Source of the DNA: JALCLA01 sp965653565
Lineage (GTDB): Bacteria > Pseudomonadota > Gammaproteobacteria > Xanthomonadales > Xanthomonadaceae
NCBI GenBank assembly: GCA_965653565.1
Contig: CBFHAI010000058.1
Location: 1 to 28,769, forward strand
Length of the DNA stretch: 28,769 bases
Direction of reading: 5' to 3'
The notes beneath the pieces were generated by a model. The model did not search any database and was not told where the DNA came from. It saw nothing but the letters and a program-made list of their open reading frames with translations. Positions 1 through 7,472 of the stretch are shown in pieces (position 1 is the first letter of the stretch; each line of letters starts with the position of its first letter). The position numbers and the translations under genes are program-made.

Positions 1-723
1 ATGGGTTTGCGCGGCGCGCCCGGCGCGGCGGGCACCGCCGGTCCAACCGGTGCGACGGCACCCCCCGGCGCCACGGGCGCGGCTGTACCGACCGGAGCGA
101 ATGGCGCCGACGGCGCCACGGGCGCCGCCGGTGCGCAAGGCGCGACCGGTGCAACTGGCGCAACCGGCCCGGTCGGAGCCACCGGGCCGGCCGGTGCAGA
201 TGGTGCCGCGGGTGCAACAGGAGCCGCTGGTGCAACGGGAGCTGCCGGTGCAACTGGTGCAACTGGTGCGACTGGTGCCACGGGCGCGACGGGCGCGACG
301 GGCGCAACAGGATCGGGCAGTTTCGTCGTCGACGCCTGGCTTGACGCCGCCAATTCGCGTCCGGCCGGCAATTACCGCCTGACTGGCGACGGACTCGTCG
401 CGGTGCCGTCGGGCACTTTCGGCGCCACGGGCTGGCGGCTGCTGCCGCGTGCCTGCACGCAAGTCTCGCTGCGCGCGAGCACGCTGGGCAGACCGGCGGC
501 CGGAACCAGCTTCACCTTCGCGGTCGCCTATCGCCGCGCCACCGGCGTGACCGGAAGCACCAGCGCGACCTGCGCCCTCACCAACGCGACCCGCACCTGC
601 AGCGCCACCGCCACCGAATCCCTAATCGCCGGCGACGCCCTCGGCATTCAACTCACGAGCAGCGACGCGATCAACACGCAAACCCCGCAAGGCGCGATGT
701 TGCTTTCGGCGGTGTGCGAATAG
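1..723 (+). CDS. Collagen-like repeat surface protein, probably 5'-truncated by the window edge
   Basis: Residues 2-103 are 34 Gly-Xaa-Yaa triplets, mostly GAT and GAA, the signature of bacterial collagen-like proteins, which trimerise into stalks at the cell surface. Residues 106-240 form a non-collagenous C-terminal domain with paired cysteines (RAC, TCALT, RTCS and a terminal VCE) and a beta-rich look, probably the globular head or trimerisation domain. There is no signal peptide before the repeats and the ATG is the first base of the window, so the true start is almost certainly upstream. Two triplets have lost glycine, A20 (GCA) and V29 (GTA), each one base from a GGA codon. Such breaks can kink a triple helix. 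The gene converges on the next one, with only 8 bases between stop codons. The family call is firm; the role (adhesion, surface display) is inferred. Confidence 0.8.
   Translation: MGLRGAPGAAGTAGPTGATAPPGATGAAVPTGANGADGATGAAGAQGATGATGATGPVGATGPAGADGAAGATGAAGATGAAGATGATGATGATGATGATGATGSGSFVVDAWLDAANSRPAGNYRLTGDGLVAVPSGTFGATGWRLLPRACTQVSLRASTLGRPAAGTSFTFAVAYRRATGVTGSTSATCALTNATRTCSATATESLIAGDALGIQLTSSDAINTQTPQGAMLLSAVCE
4..309 (+). repeat. Tandem Gly-Xaa-Yaa coding repeat
   Basis: These are 9-base coding units, most of them GGTGCAACT-like variants. The last seven units (about 250-309) are almost identical at the DNA level (GGYGCRACG/T), which suggests recent expansion and makes copy number prone to slippage. 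The 5' units are more diverged and contain the two glycine losses. Confidence 0.75.
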
Positions 724-731
724 AACACAGA

Positions 732-1154
732 CTACATTTCCGGCTCTTTGCAGAACCACTCGCCAAACCCCAAGTGCGGCTGCTCGACACGGTAGCAATC
801 GCCTTCGACGCGAACCGATCGGACGAGCCACTCGTCCTCCAGCTTGTAGCGGATGGTCAGCGATCGGCCTTCTTGCGTCAGGATTTCCCACGCCCCCCAT
901 TCGACGGCGTCCGGATTTTCATCCGCAAAGAACGCCTTTGAAAAATCAGGTTTGGTTTCAACAACCAGCCTGCCGAAAAAGTCGTTCCGAAATAAGCGCC
1001 GCTGTTCTTCGGTCAGCAGCGCGCTCTGTTCCATTTCAGCCACCGTACGTTCGGCGTCGGACCGCCAGCGTCCGCAAGTCGGGCAAGACTCGGGCGAACA
1101 TGCCGCCAGCAGCGCGACGGTCGCCAGCGCGGCGAGCCAGGTTCTGCGCGGCAA
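732..1154 (-). CDS. Putative lipoprotein, unknown function
   Basis: I chose a TTG start at 1154 because it gives an ideal lipoprotein signal: PRR, then a hydrophobic run (TWLAALATVA), then the lipobox LLAAC with the lipidated Cys at residue 19. The mature protein is about 122 residues with a CPTC motif just after the anchor and later single cysteines (GDC, WFC), so disulfides are possible. The open frame continues upstream to ATG at 1262 and to GTG at 1274, which overlaps the end of the upstream gene. Those longer forms put about 35-40 non-hydrophobic residues before the signal and look less likely. No clear Shine-Dalgarno site marks any of the three starts. I do not recognise the mature domain. 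It is probably the last gene of a minus-strand run starting at 1873. Confidence 0.6.
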   Translation of the reverse strand: MPRRTWLAALATVALLAACSPESCPTCGRWRSDAERTVAEMEQSALLTEEQRRLFRNDFFGRLVVETKPDFSKAFFADENPDAVEWGAWEILTQEGRSLTIRYKLEDEWLVRSVRVEGDCYRVEQPHLGFGEWFCKEPEM

Positions 1155-1267
1155 TTCAACCCGCTTATCAAGAAGCGATGACGCAAACCGATACGCGCGA
1201 CAACCGGCCGCGACAATCCGCGAGAAAGCCTGAGTTGAAACGTAGCCCGTATCCCGCGCCATCCGGC

Positions 1268-1873
1268 TCAACACTTTTCATATTTCCAATGCCGCGCCTT
1301 GCCTTCGGACAGCCACTCGATGGCTTGTGCGATGCGCTTCTCGCGCGTTTCTTCGCGCTTGGCCTCATCGATCCAATCGACGTACTCGCGCTTCGCGCTC
1401 GGTGAGAAGGCTTCGAAATGCTTTCGCGCCTGTGCGTTCTTCTTGAGCGCCGCCGCGAAGCCGCCGCTCGGTGCCGGCGGCGGTTTGGGGTCGGCGGTCT
1501 TGCGCACACCCGGCGTCTTGACGCCTTCGTCGATCAATTGCATCGCGCGCTTGATCAACGGCAGCAGCACTTTCTTCGACGGCACGTCCTTCACCGCAGT
1601 CATCTTGCCGAAGCTGCCCATGCCATCGCGTTCGGCGTCTTCGCCCATCACCAGGGCGTGCTGCCAGAAACCGAACGAGGCGTGCTCCTTGAACGCGGCC
1701 ATATTGGCCAGGATCTTGCCGCGGTAGACGAAGGCCGGCGCGCTCCATTTCATTTCTTCGCCGATCTCGGGCGAGGCTTCGTGCACGCGTTCGCGCAGCG
1801 TTTCGAGAATGGGTCGCGCGAACGGCGCGCTCTTCGCGATGTAGGCGTCGAAACCGGGATGACGCTCGCCCAT
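1268..1873 (-). CDS. YdeI/OmpD-associated family protein with N-terminal DUF1801-like domain
   Basis: The 201-residue protein has two recognisable parts. Residues 1-115 match the DUF1801 (YdhG-like) fold family, with the typical segment EEMKWSAPAFVYRGKILANM and then FKEHASFGFWQ. Residues 135-200 match the YdeI/OmpD-associated C-terminal helical region (ALKKNAQARKHFEAFSPS, then YVDWIDEAKREETREKRI). Proteins of this type are common and small. YdeI in E. coli has been linked to stress or peptide resistance, but no reaction is established. AGGAG lies seven bases before the ATG, which supports the start. No signal peptide or membrane segment is visible, so it should be cytosolic. Confidence 0.85.
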   Translation of the reverse strand: MGERHPGFDAYIAKSAPFARPILETLRERVHEASPEIGEEMKWSAPAFVYRGKILANMAAFKEHASFGFWQHALVMGEDAERDGMGSFGKMTAVKDVPSKKVLLPLIKRAMQLIDEGVKTPGVRKTADPKPPPAPSGGFAAALKKNAQARKHFEAFSPSAKREYVDWIDEAKREETREKRIAQAIEWLSEGKARHWKYEKC

Positions 1874-1927
1874 GGCTCGCTCCTGTCGCTTGTTCGGAAG
1901 ATTGGAATATCGGACGAATCGGAAAAA

Positions 1928-2206
1928 CTAAGGCACCGCCAGGTCGGCGAATTCCGGGTGCCGGCTCGCCCAATCGGCGGCGTAGGAACAGGCCGGACGC
2001 ACGCGCCATTTGGCATCGCGCGCCACCTGGAAGGCGGCGGCCACCAGTTCGCCCGCGATGCCGCGGCCGCCGATCGCGGACGGCACCACCGTGTGCGTGA
2101 TCGTCATCGTGCTGCCGTCGAATTCGTAGTCCAGATGCGCTTCGTGGCCGTCGACCTTGGTGGCGAAGCGCCGCAATGCGGCGTCATGGGTGATGGTGTG
2201 ACTCAT
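1928..2206 (-). CDS. NATD1/YjdJ-like GNAT-fold N-acetyltransferase
   Basis: At 92 residues this is the size of the compact GNAT subfamily with Pfam name Acetyltransf_CG (human NATD1, E. coli YjdJ). The acetyl-CoA loop is visible as SAIGGRGIAGELVAAAF at residues 43-59, after the beta strand TMTITHTVVP. The family's second signature follows as VRPACSYAADWASRHPEF near the end. The substrate is unknown for this family. GAGGAA seven bases before the ATG supports the start. The gene lies 54 bases upstream of the YdeI-like gene on the same strand and could be co-transcribed with it. Confidence 0.85.
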   Translation of the reverse strand: MSHTITHDAALRRFATKVDGHEAHLDYEFDGSTMTITHTVVPSAIGGRGIAGELVAAAFQVARDAKWRVRPACSYAADWASRHPEFADLAVP

Positions 2207-2401
2207 GCTGGTTCCTCGGGAAGACAGTTGGCGCGCTCAGGGTAACGCTATGCCGCGTGGGCGACAGTCGCAAGCGGAGCGCTAAGGGCACGCATGAAGT
2301 TCGCCAGTACGCGTCGACCGCGATCCACGGGTCAGTCTGCGCCCTGCTCTCGGCCAGCAACACGAACTTCGCTACGGCGATGCAAGCTTGCCGTTCGATA
2401 A

Positions 2402-2980
2402 CTACCGGTTCGCAGCATCGCCCTCTTCGGCAGTGTTTTCTTTCTCTTCGTCCTTAGCCCCGAGAAACTTCGCCAGCCCACCGAGCTGCACCGCCTGCAC
2501 CTTGTCGACCACCGGCGCGAATTTCGACATATCGTCCGGCGTGTAGCCGCCGGCACGGTAGAACATGGTGATCTTGGTGCCGCCGCCTTCGGCCGCCGCG
2601 AATCGCCACTCGAGCGCGCCATGCAGGCCCATGCCCTGCAGCGGGCCGAGGCCGCCGGTGAGGCGCAGCAGGCTGCCGCGGTCGACGAAGGTGACCAGCA
2701 TGTGCAACGCCTGCTGCTCGCCGGCTTTTTCGCAGAAACAGCCGCCGGCACGCGTTTCGATCGACAGTTTCGACTGGTCGCCCCACCACGTGTGCCCCTT
2801 CGGCCACCAGCGATCGATGTCGTCGACCAGTGCCTTCCACGCCGCGTCGGCATCCACCGGCACGACGCGCGAATTCTCGATGGTGAAACCGGACGGCGAG
2901 GAATCCTTGATTTCGGCGTGGGCGAGCGGCATCGCGAGCGCGGCGACGAGGGCGAAAAGCGAAATGGCAGGACGCGGCAT
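2402..2980 (-). CDS. Exported SRPBCC (START-like) domain protein
   Basis: The 192-residue product starts with a signal peptide (ISLFALVAALAMPLAHA, cleavage near residue 22). The remainder looks like the SRPBCC/polyketide-cyclase-like fold: the early strand FTIENSRVVPVDADAAWKAL, then WWGDQSKLSIETRAGG, then LEWRFAAAEGGGTKITMFYRAGG, and a C-terminal amphipathic helix. Such folds bind hydrophobic ligands in a cavity. The periplasmic location is unusual for the family but is seen in other proteobacterial members. Residues near the end (KDEEKENTAEEGDA) are a charged tail. The ligand is unknown. It is 29 bases downstream of the HD-type gene at 3010, so both may share a transcript. Confidence 0.75.
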   Translation of the reverse strand: MPRPAISLFALVAALAMPLAHAEIKDSSPSGFTIENSRVVPVDADAAWKALVDDIDRWWPKGHTWWGDQSKLSIETRAGGCFCEKAGEQQALHMLVTFVDRGSLLRLTGGLGPLQGMGLHGALEWRFAAAEGGGTKITMFYRAGGYTPDDMSKFAPVVDKVQAVQLGGLAKFLGAKDEEKENTAEEGDAANR

Positions 2981-3009
2981 CGGTCTTACTCCGGTGGGAA
3001 ATCGGCAAT

Positions 3010-3648
3010 TCAGCGGCCCGCACCCGCGCGCAGCGGCGAACGGGCGCGCGCGATCGTGCGTTGCAGGTTGGCGCGGGCGGGCGCATCGAACCGCGCGTGG
3101 AAAAACCCGCTGAGGAAGATCCGTTCGCGCGCCAGCAGGCTTTTCAGGAAGCGGCGGCGATTGAATTCGAACATCCAGCCCGGCACGCGGCCGCGATATT
3201 CGGCCGCGATGCCGCGATCGTAGGCATCGAACACGGCGGGTTCTGCGCCGAGAATCGCCATATCGCAGTCGAGGAACAGCGCCGCATCGGCATCGGCATC
3301 GCCCGGCGCCAGATGGCCGTGCCGTGCCGTCAATTCGATCAGTTCGATCGAGCGCGCGATGTCGAGGCCCGCCGTCGGCCAGCGCTCGCCGAAATGGTCA
3401 CGCGCCAGGCCGGCGCTGCGCGTTTCGTTGTCCTTGCGGCCGGGCACGTAGACCGCGTCGTGGTACAGCACCGCGACGAACACTTCGCCCGGTTGCCGCC
3501 ATCCGGGCCCCTGCATCACGGCGCCGAAATGCCGAGCCACCTCGCGCACGTGATCGAAGTTGTGATACGCCCGCGGCGGCGTCGCGTAGGCCGCTTCGAT
3601 GGCGGCCCACTGTTCGGCGGGCAAGGTCAGCGGCGCGTTCTCGATCAC
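3010..3648 (-). CDS. Predicted HD-type metal-dependent phosphohydrolase (COG4339-like)
   Basis: The 212-residue protein carries the marks of the small HD-superfamily group annotated as predicted metal-dependent HD phosphohydrolases: YHNFDHVREV with H29 and H33, then AVLYHDAVY with the H63-D64 pair, followed by DNETRS and a late acidic motif FLDCDMAILG (D127, D129). These residues should hold a divalent metal pair. The natural substrate for this group is not known. There is no signal peptide, so it acts in the cytosol. The C-terminal third (FNRRRFLKSLLARERIFLSGFF) is the helical cap typical of the family. Length and motif spacing look complete. Confidence 0.85.
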   Translation of the reverse strand: MIENAPLTLPAEQWAAIEAAYATPPRAYHNFDHVREVARHFGAVMQGPGWRQPGEVFVAVLYHDAVYVPGRKDNETRSAGLARDHFGERWPTAGLDIARSIELIELTARHGHLAPGDADADAALFLDCDMAILGAEPAVFDAYDRGIAAEYRGRVPGWMFEFNRRRFLKSLLARERIFLSGFFHARFDAPARANLQRTIARARSPLRAGAGR

Positions 3649-3721
3649 GCCCGCAGCGTAGCGCTGACTCGCCGCGCTGTCTGCCCATTGCGGCCGGCGT
3701 TCGTCGCATCGCGACGTCGTT

Positions 3722-4279
3722 TCAACAGCCGTTCTTGGCGCGCAGTACGTTGAGCCGATAACCGCGGCGGCCGGAAGCCGGTCCGGGTGGCGTGCCGGTG
3801 TTCTCGCGCAAGGCGCGGCACAGTTGCGAGGCCTTCAACCGCACCTGGTCGACCGGCAGCGGTTTGGGCTTTTCGCCTTTGGCCAGACCCGACTTGCTGC
3901 GCGTGGGCACCAGGCTTTTCGGGCAAGGTTCGGCCTGCACCCAGCGCCGATTCTCGAATTCGCAGCTGTGCGCGACGACGCGTTCGGAGTCGTCCTCTTT
4001 GCGCCGCGACGGTGCGCCGCCGCGCGTGCGCGACGCCGGCGATTTCACTTCGGCCGCGGTCTTCGCGGGCGGTTTTTCGGCGACCGCATAGTCGACGTAA
4101 TCGCGTGTCGCGAGCGGCGTTTGTCCTGCGCGGCAAGCCGAATCCTGATACACCACCGTGCCGTCGGCTTCGCCGCAGCGATGCACGACGGCGGCCCGCG
4201 ACGGCGCCGCCGTCGCAGCCAGGCCGGCCACGAACAGGCCGGCCCCGAACCAGCCTGCGAATTTTCCGAATCGCTGCAT
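3722..4279 (-). CDS. Exported DUF4124-like protein
   Basis: The protein has 185 residues with an N-terminal signal peptide (FAGWFGAGLFVAGLAATAAPSRA). Directly after cleavage comes HRCGEADGTVVYQDSACRAGQ, which matches the short DUF4124 motif (aromatic/basic-Cys-x-aspartate-x-Gly-x-x-x-Tyr-x-Asp-x-x-Cys). The middle is a low-complexity, lysine/arginine/alanine-rich linker. The last 80 residues contain four more cysteines, including the final residue (KNGC), so several disulfides are likely in the periplasm. DUF4124 proteins have no assigned function. The gene is a separate unit, with a 73-base gap to the HD gene and 117 bases to the lipoprotein upstream. Confidence 0.7.
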   Translation of the reverse strand: MQRFGKFAGWFGAGLFVAGLAATAAPSRAAVVHRCGEADGTVVYQDSACRAGQTPLATRDYVDYAVAEKPPAKTAAEVKSPASRTRGGAPSRRKEDDSERVVAHSCEFENRRWVQAEPCPKSLVPTRSKSGLAKGEKPKPLPVDQVRLKASQLCRALRENTGTPPGPASGRRGYRLNVLRAKNGC

Positions 4280-4396
4280 CGCCGCTCTCCCCGCTCAATC
4301 GTCGATGGCGGAGAGCATGCGCGTCAGGCGAAGCCCGTGGCATCGGTGAATCTCCCGCCGATGCCTCGGAATTTTCCGCGATGTTTTCCCGGCGAT

Positions 4397-4927
4397 TCAG
4401 TCGCAGGCTTTCGGATCTTCCGCGCGTCGCACGTTCGCCACCGCGATCCAGGCAGCGCGCTCGGGAAAGCGTTCGTAAGCCGGGCCGCGGGCCGCGACGG
4501 CGCACACCGGCACGCGATGGAAACGCTCGCCGTCGGGCGACAGATAAAGCTCGTAGGCGAGCGCCGCGGCGGTCGCGTTCTCGATCCCGATCACGCTCTG
4601 CTTGGCCTCGCGTTTCTCGATACGAATCACGAGGTTGGCAAGCTCGAGCGGAGCGGTTTCGACGACCGGTGCGCCGCCATCGTCGGGCAGGCCGACTTCC
4701 AGCAGCAGCGCGCGCTCGCCGTCGCTGCGCTGTGCATCGGCGGGCAGCGCCGCCAGGTCGAGCCACGGCGCGGGCGGCCGCGGCCCCGCCACGTGACGCA
4801 CGGTCGCCACCACTTCGGCATCGGCCGGTGCTTCGGCGACCTTGGTCTGCGTCGCACAGGCGGCAAGCGCGAGCGAGGCGGAAAAAAGCGAAACGATCCG
4901 GAAACCTGCAGTTCGAGACACGGTCAT
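4397..4927 (-). CDS. Putative lipoprotein, unknown function
   Basis: The ATG at 4927 is preceded by AAAGGA at a good distance and opens a 176-residue protein with a clear lipoprotein signal: SRTAGFRIVSLFSASLALAAC, with lipidated Cys at 23. The frame stays open further upstream to about 5128, but that part lies inside the permease gene and has no signal, so I reject it. The mature part has a beta-rich domain (LELANLVIRIEKREAKQ, ALAYELYLSPDGERFHRVPV) with two cysteines that may pair. I do not recognise the family. It lies 37 bases after the stop of the permease gene and may be read through from it. Confidence 0.7.
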   Translation of the reverse strand: MTVSRTAGFRIVSLFSASLALAACATQTKVAEAPADAEVVATVRHVAGPRPPAPWLDLAALPADAQRSDGERALLLEVGLPDDGGAPVVETAPLELANLVIRIEKREAKQSVIGIENATAAALAYELYLSPDGERFHRVPVCAVAARGPAYERFPERAAWIAVANVRRAEDPKACD

Positions 4928-4964
4928 GCGAAATCCTTTGCGGCGAAAGTCGAGAATACCGCTG

Positions 4965-6257
4965 TCACCCCAGCCAGACGAACTTGGCGACGAACACCGC
5001 TGCGATGATCCACACCGCCAGCCCGACCTCGCGCGCCCGTCCCGCCAGCAGCTTGATCGCCGCATAGCTGACGAAACCGAACGCGATGCCGTGCGCGATC
5101 GAGAAAGTGAAAGGCATCGCCACCGCACAGATCACGGCCGGCGCGGCTTCGGTGAGATCGTCCCAATTCACCTCCGACAGCCCGCGCGTCATCAGCACGG
5201 CGACGTAGATCAAGGCGGGCGCCGTCGCGTAGGCCGGCACCGTGCCGGCGAGCGGTGCGAACAACAGTGCGGCCAGGAACAGCAGCGCCACCACGACGGC
5301 CGTCAGGCCGGTGCGCCCGCCGACCGAGGTTCCGGCCGCGCTTTCGATGTAGGCCGTGGTCGACGAGGTACCGAGCGCGGCACCGGCGACGATCGCGGTC
5401 GAATCGGCGAGCAGCGCGCGTTTCAGCCGCGGCAGCCGGCCGTCGGCATCGAGCAGGCCGGCGCGATGCGCGACGCCGATCAGCGTGCCGGTGGCGTCGA
5501 ACAGTTCGATCAGGAAAAAGGTCAGCACGACGGCCAGCAAGCCTGCATCGAGCGCGCCGGCGAGATCGAGTTGCAGGAAAGTGGGTGCCAGAGAAGGCGG
5601 CGCCGAGAACACCCCACCGAACGGTTGCAGCCCGAGCGCGACGGCCACGATCGTCACCGCCAGAATGCCGATCACGATGCCGCCGGTGACGCGCCGCGCT
5701 TCGAGCGCGACGATCAGCATCAGGCCGGCGATCGCCAGCAACGCGCCGGGCTGCGACAGGTCGCCCACCGTCACGAAGGTCGCCGGGCTGGCCGCCACGA
5801 TGCCGGCGTTCTTCAGCCCGATCAGCGCCAGAAACAAGCCGATTCCGGCCGAAATCCCGAATTTCAGCGAGCGCGGAATGGCGTTGACGATCCATTCGCG
5901 CAGCCGGAACAGGCTCACGATCACGAACAGGCAGCCTGAAATGAACACCGCGCCGAGCGCCGCCTGCCACGAATATCCGAGCGTGCCGACCACGACGAAG
6001 GCGAAGTACGCATTGAGCCCCATGCCGGGCGCCAGCGCGATCGGATAATTCGCCAGCAAGCCCATCACCAGGCTGCCGATCGCCGCCGCCAGGCAGGTCG
6101 CGACGAACACCGAATCGCGCGGCATGCCGGCCGCCGACAGGATGTCCGGATTGACGAACACGATGTAGACCATCGTGAGGAAGGTGGTGAGGCCGGCGAT
6201 GATCTCGGTGCGGACGGTGGTGCCGTGGTCGCGCAGATGGAACAACGATTCGAGCAT
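4965..6257 (-). CDS. AzgA-type NCS2 purine (adenine/guanine/hypoxanthine) permease
   Basis: The 430-residue inner-membrane transporter takes up purine bases with protons. The family signature is plain: TEIIAGLTTFLTMVYIVFVN at residues 17-36, then NPDILSAAGM and ALAPGMGLNAYFAF (75-87), which are diagnostic of the AzgA branch (E. coli AdeP/GhxP, B. subtilis PbuG) rather than UraA/XanQ. Later come LFDATGTLIGVAHRAGLLD and the conserved SSTTAYIESAAGTSVGGRTGLTAVVVALLF. A dozen or more hydrophobic segments are visible and the length is normal for the family. Which base it prefers cannot be read from the sequence. It is divergent from the cNMP/DUF1003 gene across a 119-base gap. No strong Shine-Dalgarno site precedes this ATG. 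Confidence 0.92.
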   Translation of the reverse strand: MLESLFHLRDHGTTVRTEIIAGLTTFLTMVYIVFVNPDILSAAGMPRDSVFVATCLAAAIGSLVMGLLANYPIALAPGMGLNAYFAFVVVGTLGYSWQAALGAVFISGCLFVIVSLFRLREWIVNAIPRSLKFGISAGIGLFLALIGLKNAGIVAASPATFVTVGDLSQPGALLAIAGLMLIVALEARRVTGGIVIGILAVTIVAVALGLQPFGGVFSAPPSLAPTFLQLDLAGALDAGLLAVVLTFFLIELFDATGTLIGVAHRAGLLDADGRLPRLKRALLADSTAIVAGAALGTSSTTAYIESAAGTSVGGRTGLTAVVVALLFLAALLFAPLAGTVPAYATAPALIYVAVLMTRGLSEVNWDDLTEAAPAVICAVAMPFTFSIAHGIAFGFVSYAAIKLLAGRAREVGLAVWIIAAVFVAKFVWLG

Positions 6258-6376
6258 GCGGGCGGTTCGCGACGAAAGCCGGGGACGCCAAGCCTAGCCT
6301 GCGTCCCGCGGCCTGGGTAGCCACCCGCAGCGCGACCGGCCGACGTAAACTCGCGGCACCACCGGGAGGACGCTGC

Positions 6377-7225
6377 ATGGCCTGCGACGCTGCGATGCTT
6401 GCCGATGTCGAACTGTTCGAGCATCTGGGGCCGGACGATCGCGAGCGGCTGGCCGCCGCCGTCGACCTGCGCACGCTGGCGGCGGGCGAGGTGTTGTTCC
6501 AGGCCGGCACGCCGGGCGAATCGCTCTACATCGTGCGCAGCGGCGAAATCGAACTGTTCGTGCGCGACAACGCCGGCCAGAAGATCGTGCTCACCATCGC
6601 ACGGCCCGGCGAAATCTTCGGCGAACTCGCCCTGCTCGACCGCGGCCCGCGCACCGCGACGGCTCTCGCGCTGGGCGACACCGAACTGCTCGAGCTCGAC
6701 CGCGAAGACTTGCTGCTGCTGTTCCAGAAAACCCCGGCCGCCGCGCTGCGCCTGCTGGCCGGCATGGGCCAGATGACGCGCAAGGCCGACGAACTGATCC
6801 GCACCCGCGTCTCGCGCAACGCCAACGAGGAAGTGGTCGAGCAATCGACGCCGCTGCAGCGCATCGCCGACGGGATCGCGTGGTTCAGCGGCAGCATGTC
6901 CTTCCTCGCGCTGAACGCACTGTGGTTCGCCACCTGGATCGCGATCAACACGCTGCCGCTGGGCCTGCCGCGCTTCGATCCCTATCCGTTCGGCCTGCTG
7001 ACGATGATCCTGTCGATCGAAGCGATCTTCCTGTCGTGCTTCGTCCTGATCAGCCAGAACCGCCAGGCCGAGAAAGACCGCGTACGCTCCGACATCGAAT
7101 ACGACGTCAACATCAAAGCCGAACTCGAAGTGGCGCATCTGCACGAGAAAACCGACCGGCTGTATGCGGAGATGCTGGAGCGGTTCATTCACCTCGAGAA
7201 GGTTGTGGCGGGTAGCAAGCCGTGA
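6377..7225 (+). CDS. Cyclic-nucleotide-binding domain fused to DUF1003 membrane domain
   Basis: Residues 8-125 are a Crp-like cyclic-nucleotide-binding domain. The phosphate-binding cassette is intact as GEIFGELALLDRGPRTATA (residues 78-96) with E83 and R92, the residues that hold the nucleotide ribose and phosphate in the family. Residues 165-280 are a DUF1003 domain: two membrane helices (about 171-191 and 205-226), the intervening RFDPYPFGLLTMILSIEAIFLS, then SQNRQAEKDR and a cytosolic helix ending near the C terminus. There is no HTH, so this is not a transcription factor. It looks like a membrane protein whose state may be tuned by cAMP or a related nucleotide. GGGAGG seven bases before the ATG supports the start. 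The function of DUF1003 is not known to me. Confidence 0.88.
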   Translation: MACDAAMLADVELFEHLGPDDRERLAAAVDLRTLAAGEVLFQAGTPGESLYIVRSGEIELFVRDNAGQKIVLTIARPGEIFGELALLDRGPRTATALALGDTELLELDREDLLLLFQKTPAAALRLLAGMGQMTRKADELIRTRVSRNANEEVVEQSTPLQRIADGIAWFSGSMSFLALNALWFATWIAINTLPLGLPRFDPYPFGLLTMILSIEAIFLSCFVLISQNRQAEKDRVRSDIEYDVNIKAELEVAHLHEKTDRLYAEMLERFIHLEKVVAGSKP

Positions 7226-7233
7226 GGTCCTCG

Positions 7234-7378
7234 GAGTTCTAGAGAAGGACGCAGAGTACGCAAAGGAAAAAGAAAGGACGCAAAGGAGAGCATTGGAAAG
7301 AAAGAGCGCGCACGACCAGCTTGCGACCGACTCTTCAAAAATCTTTCTTTGCGTCCTTTGCGTCCCGCTTCTGAGTCC
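7234..7378. repeat. Dispersed intergenic repeat element, copy 1, with imperfect internal inverted repeat
   Basis: The left edge reads GAGTTCTAGAGAAGGACGC (7234-7252), identical to the left edge of the element at 13628. Inside are loose tandem GGACGCAAAG units, and the right part (about 7341-7378) is an imperfect reverse complement of the left (TTTCTTTGCGTCCTTTGCGTC). The right edge (GCGTCCCGCTTCTGAGTC) resembles that of copy 2. Translation through it gives the telltale LCVLCV string, so the long upstream extension of the SPFH reading frame is not real. Confidence 0.7.
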
Positions 7379-7472
7379 GACGCACCTGCCACCGTCAGCG
7401 AGCAACCGTCAACCTACACACGCAGCCGCGTCCTGCCTCTACAATCCCCTCACCCCACCGAGCGAGCGTCCC

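Noticed and set aside
4..309. Possible CRISPR-like or satellite array
   Set aside because: The 9-base units encode Gly-Xaa-Yaa triplets without spacers; this is a coding collagen repeat.
4842..5939. 365-codon open frame on the plus strand, antisense to the permease
   Set aside because: Composition is Arg/Gln/Asp/His-rich with no motif, as expected from the complement of a membrane protein gene.
7164..7472. Upstream extension of the SPFH reading frame
   Set aside because: It translates the intergenic repeat (LCVLCVP string) and overlaps the end of the DUF1003 gene in another frame.
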